From Lasiosphaeria ovina (taxonomy: Eukaryota; Ascomycota; Sordariomycetes; Sordariales; Lasiosphaeriaceae): 64,000 nt of DNA. Numbering within the stretch: the first letter of the stretch is position 1; each line of letters starts with the position of its first letter. The stretch spans positions 372,001-436,000 of the forward strand of contig JAULSN010000008.1 of assembly GCA_033439765.1 (NCBI GenBank), in the 5' to 3' direction. The notes beneath the pieces were generated by a model. That model was not told the DNA's origin. It made no database searches and was given only the letters and a program-made list of their open reading frames with translations. Below, one piece after another: positions 46,930 through 58,545 of this stretch. A program made the translations under genes and the position numbers.

Positions 46930-49900
46930 TCACATGATGAACAGACCCGTCATGGCAGAAACTCCAGTCTTAGGCTTGGGAAGCTCAGGAAGCAATGTCT
47001 GCACCCATCCCACAATCTGGGGAGCTTCGACGGAGATTCTATTCGTACATTATTATTAGTCTTGCTTTTTCCTCCCCCAACCGCATTGAAGCGCCATAGG
47101 GGAAAGTAAATGAATAATACGCACCTGCAACCCGTCGCGGTTGACTCCATCTTGGTTCGCGACTTGGACTTGGACGAGCTATGCGATCCCGAGATAGCAA
47201 AGGGGCCGTATCCGACGGATAGATTAGCCGATGTCGACGAGGCAGACACGGCGCTCTCAAGCTTGGTGGTGTCTCCTGAGAACTATTCCCCACCCTGTCA
47301 GCATGAACCCGATCATAGATGTCTTGGCCATGAAAGGAAAGTCAGAATACTGACGCTCAGCTCGATATCGGCGGCTACCACAAAGGCAGAAGGGTACGAA
47401 GAGAACTGCTGATAGGCGCCGATGAGGCTCTCTTCATTCTCGAAAGCCTTCTTGAGAGCTTCTTCACCGGGGGAAATTTTGAACCTATTGCATTGACAAG
47501 TCAGCAACGGCTTGCGCTTTGATACCGAGGCTCTCTCGTAACCAATGTTGCGTTCGAATGTAACTGAAAAAAAAAGGGGGGTTCTCACGCTCCAGAGTCA
47601 AGCTCGGCATCGACAAACAGCTCGGCATGGAGCCATGGTCTCTCAATCTCGACCACCATGCAGCTCATGCTGATTTCGACCTCGAGCTTGGACATGGATT
47701 GCATTGCCTCTCTGTAGGAACCTTGTCAGTCTCTGCTACAGGAGCAAGCACCTCGGAAAGACTTACGCGCTGCTCTCGGTGTGGCTTGCGCTGGCAGAGG
47801 CACTCCACCATCCCCATCCAGCTTTGGCACAAACAGCAGAAGCCGACTGCGAGGTTGACGACTCAGACAGATTGGACGAGGTTGCGACCTTGCATGAGAT
47901 CTATTAAAGGGGTTGTCAGGTTCCTGATGCTGGGCGATAATGGAGGGTTTGAATTCCATCCTCATCATTTATTTACCTTTGTCCAGGGATCGGGGCCGTC
48001 GTCGACCGTATTGCGCCAGCTATCTTCATTGTCAAGGTCGATGACTCTAGCAACTGGGGGCTTCTTGATATCTGAAAAAGGATGGAAGTCAGTGAAGACT
48101 CTTGATGGCAAATCATGTTTGACAAACAGAATAGCGCTGGAGAATCTATTAGTAGACTTACTCGGGTTGGCCACAAGCTCGTCCCCAGTGACGACCATGC
48201 CTTCGGAGTTCACGACGGGAAGTAGCGGAGGCGCCGAAGACGTAGGATTCGCCTGAGCGCTCGTGAGCTGGTTCTGCAGATCTTCGATGTCGGCCTTGAT
48301 TTGCTTGATTCGTGCCGTGATCCAAACGCCCGCCCTTTCCTTGCTCTTCTCGTTACTCTCGCGCACGGTTCTGTTGTTGCGGCTCAGGCTGGCTTCGGTC
48401 TGCTCCTTTTGCGCATCCGCCAGGAGCTTCAAAGCATTGTCGGTGGGCGTCGTGATGCCAAACTTTTTGAGCCAGGCCTCCTTTGAGGCCTCTGGCTGGT
48501 CCCTGCCCTTGGCGTTCTTGGTGTCCATGTTGCTGTAGACCTGGGCATAGGCGGCCTTAACTCCGCTGTCGTCGCCCGCATTGTCTTGCAACAGGACCGG
48601 AAAGAAGGCGTCTTTGTCGATGGCCTACATCCGAGTCGTTGGTTTTCCAAACTCTTGACCATGTTGAAGGATGGAAGGCACTCACATCTTGGAGGGTCTC
48701 GTGCGAGGCTAGGAGACTCTGCAGGCGACGGATTTCGGCGCGAATCTCGGCTGGGTTGGGCTTGGCATTGTTCCTTGACCAATTGAGTGTCTTTTTGGCC
48801 ACAAGAGTTGCCCTAAAGGCCATGAGCTTTTTCGTCCTGGACATTTCGGGCCTGCATTCAAGCACGTGGATAGGATAGCGTACCAACTGGCCGGGGTGAG
48901 CACAACACCATTGTACTCGCTGGACCCATCTGAGGCAATGATGGTCAAGTTGCGGTACGCTTCCTTGCTGTTCTCGATGCGCTTCATGCCCGAGGAAATG
49001 TCAACGACGCCGAAGTGAAAGTCGACCTAGCAATTGAATGCAAAGCAGAATTAGCAAAGGTTCGGTATGTACCTTACCTTGGATAGGTAGGTAGTTCACC
49101 GAAAGGTGTCAAACTGAAGGGCAGCCAAGGTAGGGGGTATACCTACCATGAACTTGTATCCGTGCACCACCCAGTCCATGTACTTTGTCTGGATGTTGTT
49201 CTTGTAATCCCGCGCATGCTCTTGCAACCATTGCATGTACTTCTCCTGGGCGGCTTTTATCTGCGCCGTCGTCGCTCCCGGTGCCGGCGCGAGCCTCTCC
49301 AGTGCCTGCGCTTGTGCGTGTTGGTACGCCGCCACTTCCTTGGCCCACGCCGACTGCTTGAGGACGTACGTGTCGACCTTGGTCCGGCCAGCACCGCTGG
49401 GCGTGTCATCGGGAGAGGTGAGGTATGACATGGAGTACTTGTAGCGGTCGCGAATCGTCTTGAGCCGCTCATCCGTGACCTCAGTCGTCTCGTTGGAGAC
49501 GACGCCTGAGACGGAGGCTTCGACGGGGACGAGCAGATCGAGAGCGGCGAGGTAGCTTCGGGCAACCGACTTGCCTGTCTTGCCGGCCTGATTGAAAACG
49601 GGTTAATTCGATGTATTCGATGTATGCCAAACTTCAGTTTCATTGGCCCAGAAAGCTGGCAACCCACTGTATACTTCGACAAGGGAATCATGCCGTCAAC
49701 AAGCCGAGCTTCCTTGACCTGGACATCCAACGGGGGTTTGATGTGTCTTGAAACATTGTAATAATACTCTCTGCGAATACATGTCAGCCTATCCGCTCGG
49801 AGTTGTTGTCTTCCTGTCTCTGGTGAGAGCTGCTCACTTCCAGTCAATGATGGTGCCGGGCAACGAGACGGTGAGAACCTGATTATTGGCAACGGGAATG

Positions 49901-50033
49901 GCAGCTGCAATGGCACCTCGGACCGTCTGAATCAAGTCAGCATGATTTCTGAGGCAATTAGGATGTAGAGTACCTCTGAGGCATGCTTCATCGCGCTCAA
50001 GACGCTCTTAGCTTGCTTCTCTTGTTCATCCAT
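46930..50033 (-). CDS. Conserved fungal protein of unknown function, 13 exons
   Basis: I can join 13 exons in frame on the minus strand: 50033-49974, 49926-49838, 49770-49668, 49587-49147, 49026-48884, 48851-48686, 48624-48162, 48071-47977, 47900-47767, 47711-47589, 47484-47355, 47282-47125, 47038-46930; total 737 aa. Every junction has GT and AG. No signal peptide. Parts: N-terminal VRGAIAAAIPVANNQVLTVS; a charged region (about 180-420) with predicted coiled-coil, including AEIRRLQSLLASHETLQ and IKQIKADIEDLQNQL; a Ser/Ala-rich stretch (KVATSSNLSESSTSQSASA); a conserved block SMSCMVVEIERPWLHAELF; then KISPGEEALKKAF, YGPFAISGSHSS and APQIVGWVQTLLPELP at the C-terminus. The last blocks feel like a recurring fungal family, but I cannot name it. 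Intron 5 (48883-48852) would be only 32 nt, the one weak point of the model. The neighbouring 322-aa gene is divergent from it. Confidence 0.8.
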
Positions 50034-52035
50034 CTTGACTGAAAACGCCGAAAAGTGAGGTTGTGGAACTGCTTGAGGGCCAAAAGCCAACTTGGGGTTT
50101 GAAGAGGATTTGCGGCGTACAGACCGACCAGAGGAGTTCTGATACAGGGCATCATGAAGTGCGTCGCGATCATGTCTTTATAGACTTTATAGACTGGAAC
50201 TTGATGACTGGCCCGGGGCCATCTCGCGGATGTCGACAAGACCAGCCATCACGGGCTGTGACAAGACATGGATCGCTACGGCCAGTCTGGACCTCATTGT
50301 CCATTGAATAATTTCGTGTCACGGTTTATTGGTCCGGTTTGATACAATAGTCTAATAACAACGGATGCATGGACAATCGAGCCGGCTTGGGCTGAATCAC
50401 GACGCGCAATCAATATGCAACTTTCGATAAACCGAAGCCACACCGCACTTCAGCTGTGATGCCTTGTTGGCCACCATGCCAAAATCTATCATACCACAAT
50501 CCAGGTTTCTTCTGTGGCGCGTATGTCTCACTCTGACAAAGAGTTATTGCCGCTAGTATGACGCTAGTAGTGATATCACCACACTAAAATCCCTGGAGGC
50601 GCCTCAGGCCGCTTCCCGTTGCAACGCACGCTAGACTGAAAATATCTGAGGCTTTTTCGACCCCGGCTTTTTCATTGCCATTCAAGCGACGTGGCTGTCT
50701 TTGAATGACGGTGTCTAACCCATGTGGAAGGGTTCCACTGGGACCACCACAGCCAAATTTGTTAGGCGGGATCCCAAACGCGCCCACGATTGAAGGATCG
50801 ATGCCGCTGCTTCAAGATACATGACCATCACCACATACGCAGCCCCGGAAACGCTGTTTCTGAACCGCAGTAGATTGAAGCTAATAATAATAACGATTCT
50901 AGAACGCCCTGCCTAGCCAAACTGCATTACACGCTCGCCGTGCCGCCCCCCAGGCCCCTAAAACCCTTACTGAACCTAGCCCTGGCCACCCTGGATCTGA
51001 CTGGCCGCCCCTGTGCCCATTATTGGCTGGCAACAGGGGCAAAACCTCCGTAGTTTTAAGGCATCACGAACCGCTAAGCTTGCTGCGCCGGTACTATCTG
51101 TGGTATTGATAGCGGTAAGGGCTGATTGGGTCTGCAGGTGGGCAGCACAATGTTGGAGGGTGCCAGTTTGGCTGTGTTTTGGTGGATTTTTACATCATTC
51201 TAATAAGACAGCGCACCGTCATTTTAATGAGGTCGCATTCAAGAACGAGAACAGCGGAGCAAAGCTTGCGAACGGGCGAACAGAGCTGAGCGAGTGGAGT
51301 TGTCTTGTTCTTGGCGTCTGAGAACGCTCTAGCGCTGTCAAAAGGGCCAGCTGAAGCCGTCAGACATTGCCTGGTTTTCTCAGCCAGCCACAACGGCTCT
51401 GGTGCAGCTGAAGGTCTGGACCAGTCACTAATTGATAGCGTTACCTGGTCATGGGAAGCTAATCTCGACGCTTTTATTCTTCGTTGGACGCAGAACAGAG
51501 TAGCTGATACCTAGGCGTAAAAAAGGCGGCTGGCGCTTGTTGTACCCAAAGTCACTTGTCAGAGTTAGGGGATTCGGCCTAAGAAAAGTCTCGCAGTGGC
51601 CCAGAGCATGTACTAATACAAAGAGATTCAACCGCCCCGTGACATACTGTTTCTAGCTAGCCGTGTAGTATTGAAGCCCCAAGCGCTTTGCGTGGATTAA
51701 TGAGGCGCTTGCTGATTGGGCTGAAGCGCCGAATAGGGATAGTGCTGAGCTGTGATAATTGCTGCCCAAGGGATCACAAATTAGGCACAGACAGACGATG
51801 GGCTCGTGGGTCTGGCTTCAGCCTCTATAAGTAATTAATGCGTTCCGCTCGGTGAGGACTCGTGTTTCAACCCGTCTAAAACAACTACTATCAGTTCGAT
51901 CCTTACCCAGCTTCATTCTCACATTCATTCCGGCAGTCAACTCAGTCTGTCTGTTCTGGCGGAAGACCTCTCCAACCTGGGGAAACGCCGCCTGTCAACA
52001 ATCAACAACGCTGCCGCCTCACTGAGCCGCACATC
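50034..52035. other. Intergenic, 2 kb, between divergent genes
   Basis: Bidirectional upstream region of the 737-aa (minus) and 322-aa (plus) genes. Scattered short frames (for example 51013-51321 plus, 50584-50787 minus) have no motif. The GC-richer segment at 50.9-51.5 kb might be old transposon debris, but I see no terminal repeats. Confidence 0.4.
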
Positions 52036-53145
52036 ATGGCTGATTACGTCCCTTCCCTTGGCGCAAAGAATAAATTCGACCAGACACTCGCGGCCCATCC
52101 ATTCAAGGGAATCGGCTCCTGCATCTGCGGGTACCACACGCGATGCCCTGACGCGGCAGACCACTGTCTCGAGGTCATCAAGCTCAGGGACGAGGGCTAT
52201 GACGGCCGATGCAAGGCCGCATGGGGTCAAGTGGAGAAGAAGGGTGCCGTTGACCACATTATTGAGCTCTGGGAGGTGAGAGCAGGTATGTTTCTGTTCC
52301 TGGAATTTGCAGCATCTCCATCGCCTCGACATAGGCTCACACAATGCGCCCACCCTACAGCCTACTTCAGGGCCGTGTGCCTTGTCGAGGAGTTCAACTC
52401 GGTACAGGGTTGGGCTACTCTTGTAGGCTTCCCAAAGGATCAGATCAGTGGGCTCAAATGGCCCAAGAACAAAAAGGAAGAGGCAAGTACCCCACCGTTT
52501 ACCCCCCCTTTTCGTAGACCGACGCTTATAGGAGGTGATCCTTTCTAGCTCGTCGTTCTTTACAACCTCCGCTTCTTCTTCAACTCGGAGGAAAACCTCT
52601 GTCTCATTGACTCCGAGTTCAATCTCGCGAAAAACAAGTTCCTTGACCGGGGACAGGCCCCGGGCGCATCCGACATAAGAGGCCAGATGCAGGCCTATTA
52701 CCTCGCCACAGCCAGCTTCAGAGACGCCGTCCTTGACATGCTCGAGGACGAGTTCGACAAAGACGGCCAGGTGATCTACTGGCTCGTGCGGAACTACCTC
52801 CTAGCTAACTATGAAGACTTCACCTCCGAGTGCGAGAAGTACCAGTCCAAGCCTATTGGGGATGAGGACGTGCGCCCGATCGGTGTCTTTCTCCCCTGGT
52901 CCGTCGTCAATCAGTCCGAGCAGTACAGGGTGGTCGATGAGGCAGTGGACAAATTGATGGACATGATGACCGAGAAGGAGTGGGAAGAGCTAGAAAAGAA
53001 CGGCGGCAAGGCGCAGAAGACCAACAAGAAAGCGCCGCCCAAAGAGAGGACGAAAAACGCCGCAGTGGCTAGCATCTTGGAAAACTCAGACGAGATTGCT
53101 AGCAAGGTTGCGAAAAAGGCAGGCTTAAAGCAGTTTAAGTATTGA
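52036..53145 (+). CDS. Unknown protein with a GC-AG intron
   Basis: Three exons: 52036-52285, 52361-52482, 52549-53145; 322 aa. Intron 1 is GT-AG (75 nt, divisible by three, so the frame stays open if retained). Intron 2 (66 nt) starts GCAAGT and ends TAG; the frame only closes with this GC donor. N-terminal region has Cys and His residues (GSCICGYHTRCPDAADHC) that could bind a metal. The middle has VVLYNLRFFFNSEENLCLID and LATASFRDAVLDMLEDEFD. The C-terminus is Lys-rich and basic (KAQKTNKKAPPKERTKNAA), possibly a nuclear or nucleic-acid-binding tail. No family recognised, no signal peptide or membrane helix. It is divergent from the 737-aa gene across 2 kb. Confidence 0.75.
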
Positions 53146-53932
53146 GCCGCTGGGCTGATGCAATGGGAATCAGAAGGGGGGACATGAGCCAGGCTGTTGT
53201 TAGGTACTTTGCGTAAAATTGATTACCTTTGAGTTCATCTGATCAAGAATTGTTTGTCCTCCCCATTAGGCCACTCTTTCACGGTCTACAACTTATAGAC
53301 AGCGGGTATCACACTGGATACCTGTTTTTGTTTGTTTTACGGAAGAAACGACGTTCTTTTCTGTACCGCCATTTGCGACTATGTAGATCTTCTTGGCTCG
53401 TCCCTGTAGTCCGTAACCTCGAAATCAAAAACCCGGCAATTCCAAGCTTCGAACGCATGGTTGATGATGCCCAGTCATTGAGGGTGGTCTTGGAGAAGTA
53501 GTTGGAGCTTTCCTTTCATAAACGTAACAGAAGGAAGAACGAGGTCGGGTATTCGGCCTCAATCCTCCTATAGGGGCCCGATGCTCGTCGGCGTCTGTGG
53601 GGCTTGGCCGCCTTGGCCTCGGCGTTTTTGGGCCTCCGCCTTCACTGCAAGCTCAACATACGCCGTGGCCTGTGGTGGGACGACTGGATCTTGATAGCTT
53701 CCCGGTGTACCATAGTCGCTACCGGTACCATGACCACGGTCCTGGTCAAGGACTTCAAGTACGGCCGGCACGACTAAGACCAGCGCTCTGATCGAGCCAA
53801 GCAAGCCAATACCGACCTTGGAATTAGCTCGGGCTTAGGTCAAAATGAAGGGATTGGCTTACCCAAAACACGGCTTGGCTTGGGTTACTAACCCTAACCC
53901 TGGGCTATGACAAGGCGGCGCGCAGCATCGGA
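53146..53932. other. Intergenic, 0.8 kb
   Basis: 3' region of the 322-aa gene and promoter region of the FHA kinase. Around 53830-53910 there are CTAACCC-like and GGCTTGG words, but too few to call a telomere-like array. Confidence 0.4.
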
Positions 53933-55996
53933 ATGAATGCAGCAAGCCCGCTGTACCTGGCTCCAAGACGTCGACGTCCTCAGGTCGTAGAGGCACCGCA
54001 ATCGGGGCCCCCGGACATCTTCGCGAGGCATGAACGGGAGCCGACGGTGGAAGAGGAAGAAGACGAGGACGAGGGTCAATTGCACGGCGACCTGGACTAT
54101 GAGGCCTGTATGCGACTGACCTTCGACTGCATTCCCAAGACCCGCCATGGCCTAAGGGTTGGCCGCGGCAGCGACGCCGAGGTACGTCTTCTCGAGCTCG
54201 CGGGCGTTAGCGCCTACCACTTCGCACTCACCTTCGGCGCCAACTATTGCCTTATCGTCCGAGACCTAGGGTCCAAGTGCGGCACAACCGTCATATACGA
54301 CGACATAGAACGGGGCCGGTGGCGAGGCTTTGACTGGATCGTGAGCAGGGGCGACTTTCTGCAGAAAGTACGCAATATCGTCGTCAAAATAACCAAATTC
54401 CTGCAGTTCCGGCTCGTCGTGCCGCGACGATATGACCTCGGCTCAAAGTTCTATCGGGATCGGGTGGACAGATTCCGCGGAGGCACGACGGATGCGGAGC
54501 AGCTCCTCGATTTTGGCCGTATCGGTCCCTTAACCAGGGTCGACACCACAGCCCCGTCAGGCGTGGAAACACCTGCCTCGTCGGGAACCCGCAAGCCCGT
54601 GACGGTGTACAAGAAACTCGGCGAAGGCGGTTTTGGGGTGGTCTACCACGTCTGGAACGTCAGTACCGGCGAGCAGTACTCGCTGAAGAAGCCGAAGGAC
54701 GAGGACTCGGGCCATGAAGCTCAATGGGAGAGGGAGACAGTCATCATGGAACGAATCGACCACGTTAGTGCCCCAGTGCCGTCCCACAATCCATCTACCC
54801 TTGTCCACACACGGCACCGCACGACTGGACGCTGGATGCTGACTTTCTCACAGAAGCATATCGTCTCGCTGCTAAACTCGTGCCCGCCGCCGTCACCGTA
54901 GCTTCAGCTCGAATACATGCCCGAGGGCTCCATCAGCGACCACCTCCGCGCCAACCGTCTATTTTCCGAGCACGAGTGCAAGCAGATATTCGAGCAGTCG
55001 TCGGACGTCTTGGCCTACCTACACTCGCAAGACCCTCAGATCGTACACAGAGATGTCAAGCCCAGCAACATCCTGATCCTACACCGTCGGCCAGGCGACC
55101 TCTTTATCAAGTTCGCAGACTTTGGCATCTCGCGCGAGGGAGAGAACCTCAAGACCATCGTCGGCACCTACGCTTACCTGGCACCAGAGGTCTATGAATC
55201 AAAGAGCTTCGGGAGGAGGCAGCAGCGTCCCGCTTATACGGCTCTCGTGGACGTCTGGTCGCTGGGCGTCGTTCTCGCCAGGCTGCTTTGCGGACTTCCC
55301 AAACAGGAGGTGGACGACGAGAGCATGGGAGTGGAATGGTGCGAGAGTATCCGTGAGAAGGTGAAGGCGGCGCTCCGACAGGGAGGCCGCCGACAACGAC
55401 AGGGCCTGTTGTCGTTCGTACTGAAATCGGTGCTCCGCCTCGACCCACACGACAGAAAGACGGCCGCGGAGTGCCACAGGGAGGCCCTGCTCTTTCTCGA
55501 TGACGACGACGACGACGCCCCGGAAAGCAGCCCAGCAAGAGCGGGCAGCCACCATCACTCGAACGGCTTGGACATCGACGACACCGAAGCGTCCACAATC
55601 CTCGCGGGGAAAGAGGCCGAGGGGAGCTTGTCGTCGCTGAGCAGGTACATCGTCGCTACCGACGAACGCGGACGGCTAGACGACCGTTCCTTCAATGCCC
55701 CGTCTCCAGACACGGTAGTGGTGGCGGCTCTGCTCCATGCAGGAGAGCTGCTCCAGAATCTCCGCGACCCAGAGAACAGTCTGTTCTTAAGATCCAGCTT
55801 TGGAGAGGATTTGAATTCGGACTGCAGCTCCAGCGCGGTTCCACCAACAATCGTAATAGCTCATGACACAGTCGAGACGCAGCCTGTGAAAACGCAGCAG
55901 GAGGAAGAGGAGGAGGAGGAGAACAGGCCGTCGGAAGCCCCGATCCGGGAGGCGCTTGCCAATGCACACACACATGGCCATGGCAGACGCCTGTAG
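53933..55996 (+). pseudogene. FHA-protein kinase (Rad53/Chk2-like architecture), one in-frame TAG
   Basis: Two exons, 53933-54763 and 54854-55996, with a 90-nt GT-AG intron. FHA domain at about residues 65-125: GRG (77-79), then S93 and H96 of the phosphothreonine pocket (SAYH), then DLGSKCGT. The kinase domain starts with the Gly loop LGEGGFGVVY (229-238) and the LKK lysine. Exon 2 gives KHIVSLL, LEYMPEGSI, catalytic loop VHRDVKPSNIL, DFG in KFADFGISR, and LAPEVY. All catalytic residues are present. The C-terminal tail has poly-Asp and poly-Glu runs. TAG at 54899-54901 lies between SCPPPSP and LQLEYMPEG, in the alphaC-beta5 loop; no intron of credible size removes it. A single CAG-to-TAG change would explain it. 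Fungal FHA kinases of this kind include the checkpoint family, but this short divergent one looks like an accessory-genome member, perhaps in allorecognition or stress signalling (inference). Confidence 0.8.
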
Positions 55997-56192
55997 GTAC
56001 GCAGCACGTGCGGGGTGCGCAGTTCGGGCATCCGTCCGTGCATTTGAGACGTTAGTAATTAAAATCCCCACTCCCCACCAACTGCGATCTGCGAACACCT
56101 GAAAGTCGTCAACCACCTCCAAATCGTCGCCCACACATCCGACGCGACACCACACTCAACATTCGTACCATGCGTGTCGGAGCAAGAAAGGC

Positions 56193-57774
56193 ATGGCGAG
56201 CCATCTCTCCGCCAGCCAGTTCCTCTCCCTCTCCGCGGATGAGCGCGTCCTGTTTGTGAAGCAAAACCTCAGCAACAGTCCAGACGGCACACTCAACATC
56301 CAGAACCTCACAGGCTGTGATGACCTGCCTGAGAAAGAGAGACGCCTTCTTGCCCAAAAACTACTGTGACTTTTCGCGCCCGTATCTCCAGCAGAGCTGG
56401 AATCTAATGCTCAACCTCACTATCCAGCCAAGCGGTAGAGTCGGCCGCGACACAGGCACCGGCATCCTCGATCGACGCCGCCGCCCTCACCGCGCTGCTG
56501 GATCAAATCCCCTCCGACCCGGACCATCGCACAGCGGCAGATCACTACCCGAGCCCTTCATCCCGCTCATCGACAGTCGAACCCCCCCAAAACGAAGAGC
56601 GCGAGCACGAGATCGAATGCCACCAGGCCATCCTCGACGACCGCGGCAGACCGCTGTTCCACCCGGACCTCATCCCACAAATCGCGGCGGACCCGGACGC
56701 GTACGCCGACCTGCTGCGCCCGTGGGCCGGACAGCAACATCCGGCCGATCCGAAGGAGCCGTGGCTGGCGCTCTCGAGGCAGTGGAACCGGCGCAAGGAG
56801 TTCCGCGCCTGGCAGCTGCGCCGGAGGCGCAGGAGACCCGCGTTCGGGGAATACCTCGACGCGGAACGGCGCGACTTCCTGATGGTGGGGGCCTGCGCGA
56901 GCACGTCGGCAAGCCGGATTTCGAGCGCGGCGCCCGCGCGAGCTGGGAGCGCGAGTGCGACTTCGAGGGTGGGGAGGAGGATGTCGAGAGGCATGCCGAG
57001 CGCGTGGGCGGATGGCTCGTGCAACAGCGGTTCGTGCTCCGGCGGCCCTTGCGGCTGCTGCCGGACCCGAAGGGGCAGGACCAGTGGACTACGTGCGTCG
57101 AGTATCTCGCTTTCGAGGCGGAGGCGCTCTATGCGCTTGCTAAGGCTGCACGGAGACTAGAAGGGAGGGTGAAGAGAGGCCGCGGTTGCGAGGGGAAGTA
57201 TCGGGCTGCCGAAGCTGCGGTTGATCAGCAGCGGTGCAAGGTTGATTGGGTGTTGGCTGAGATAGAGAGTATCGAGGCCGGGGATAAGGCTACCGCTGCT
57301 GGCGAGAGTGGTGGTGATGGTGGAAGAAGCGGGAAGAGGAAGCGCGCGGACGAGACTAGCGGATCACTGGAGGACGTCGTGGAGCCGCGGTTAGGGAAGC
57401 GTAAGCAGATGGAGAAGGTGGAAGAGACGGAGAAGATACACGAGATGGAGGAGACGCCGGCTGGCAAGAGCGACAGCTTATCACAATCACGACGAAGCAA
57501 GAGACGCAGGCCCTCGACAGGAGCAGGCGTGAAGGAGAAAGAGGATATCCCGGAGCCACGGTCGAGGAGAAGTAACGTGGCCAGCAGCACGAGTGATGAC
57601 CCAAACAGCAGCAGCAGCAGTATCCCGCAACCACAGGCTTCCAATCCGGAGGCCCCGGCGGTATCGGCAGTCACTACTTCCAAGACCACGCCGTCCCGTC
57701 GTCAGCGGTCTGAGCGCATGACGACACCTCACGGGATGGTCCAGCACCGCCGGACCCGCGTGAAGGGCGGCTAA
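56193..57774 (+). pseudogene. Unknown fungal protein family, one-base frameshift
   Basis: Exon 1 runs 56193-56365 (MASHLSASQFLSLSADERVL start; NLTGCDDLPEKERRLLAQKL end), with a GT-AG intron 56366-56427 (62 nt) that restores phase. Exon 2 frame then reads SSIDAAALTALLDQIPSDPD, HQAILDDRGRPLFHPDLI, DPKEPWLALSRQWNRRKEF and DAERRDFLMVG. At the G-run 56887-56891 the frame must change to continue into the conserved part (GKPDFERGARASWERECDF, LRLLPDPKGQDQWTTCVEYL). One more G would fix it. The C-terminus is Ser/Lys/Glu-rich. The block RLLPDPKGQDQWTTCVEYL is shared by a widespread family of fungal proteins of unknown function that I know only by its pattern (a DPxxQD then T-x-EYL motif). Either a true single-base deletion or an assembly error. 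Confidence 0.72.
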
Positions 57775-57867
57775 AATCACTGCGGCCGCCGGTCGATCGG
57801 TCCTACATCCAAGACATTATCGTCATGCGAGTAGTTCTAGAACATGATTCACGCAAAGAAGAAGTAG

Positions 57868-58545
57868 GATTCCACTAGGAACCAAATTGAATTCCTTGCG
57901 TTGGCTGCCCGAGGTGGCTGCTATGACTTCATTGCCTCTCGGCTGCTCGGAACATCCGTGTCATCATCTTTAGCCACCTCGACCCTGTTGCTATCTGGCT
58001 ACAAGGCGCTCCTCGTGCAATGGCTCCGGAAGCAGGGCGCATCATCTCAGGCGTTTGAGTGTGAGTTCTTCTCATGGACGTATAGCCCTCATCTTAGCTT
58101 GGCATCAGCTGTCATAGGCATATTCAACAGCCGTGACGCCTGCCGTGATGGAATCGAGATCCACACCCGCTTCGTACCCGACATGGAAACCCCCAAGGCG
58201 ACGCTCCAGGGTTGCGAGATTGCAAATAGGTTGCTGGCGCACGCATACGGAATGGACTCCCGAGTGACATTTCACGTCTTTCCCGGTCGAGAAAAGCTCT
58301 TGCCTATCAAGAGTAAACGCCCTTTTCAGGCGTCATTATGGGGCAGTGACGGCGATGTTGAGGTCATTTTGCTCGAGACAAATGCCGGTTTCCTCCTCCA
58401 TTTTCTTCAGGGGCTACTCCAGGCGGACTGGCCTGGCGCAAAGAAGACGAAGACACTTAAGTTAGATTGTTCTCAAGGGGTCGTAGTTGGGAGCTTCAGC
58501 AGTCAATTCGCTGTGTTAAACCCGGCCAGCGGACAAAAGCGTTGA
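57868..58545 (+). CDS. Open frame of unknown status (possible gene fragment)
   Basis: Frame open from 57868 to TGA at 58543-58545. It lacks an ATG near its start; the first in-frame ATGs lie far inside. It encodes IEFLALAARGGCYDFIASRLL and then helical and beta-like sequence without a motif I recognise. It may be the terminal exon of a gene whose 5' exon I cannot find, or a fragment of a larger protein. Composition is like that of the neighbours. Confidence 0.32.
   Translation, partial: DSTRNQIEFLALAARGGCYDFIASRLLGTSVSSSLATSTLLLSGYKALLVQWLRKQGASSQAFECEFFSWTYSPHLSLASAVIGIFNSRDACRDGIEIHTRFVPDMETPKATLQGCEIANRLLAHAYGMDSRVTFHVFPGREKLLPIKSKRPFQASLWGSDGDVEVILLETNAGFLLHFLQGLLQADWPGAKKTKTLKLDCSQGVVVGSFSSQFAVLNPASGQKR

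Noticed and set aside
53830..53910. Telomere-like repeat
   Set aside because: Only a few imperfect CTAACCC words; no array.
54870..54910. Removal of the kinase TAG by a second intron
   Set aside because: Possible introns are 28 nt or shorter, or would delete the KHIVSLL kinase segment or break the frame.
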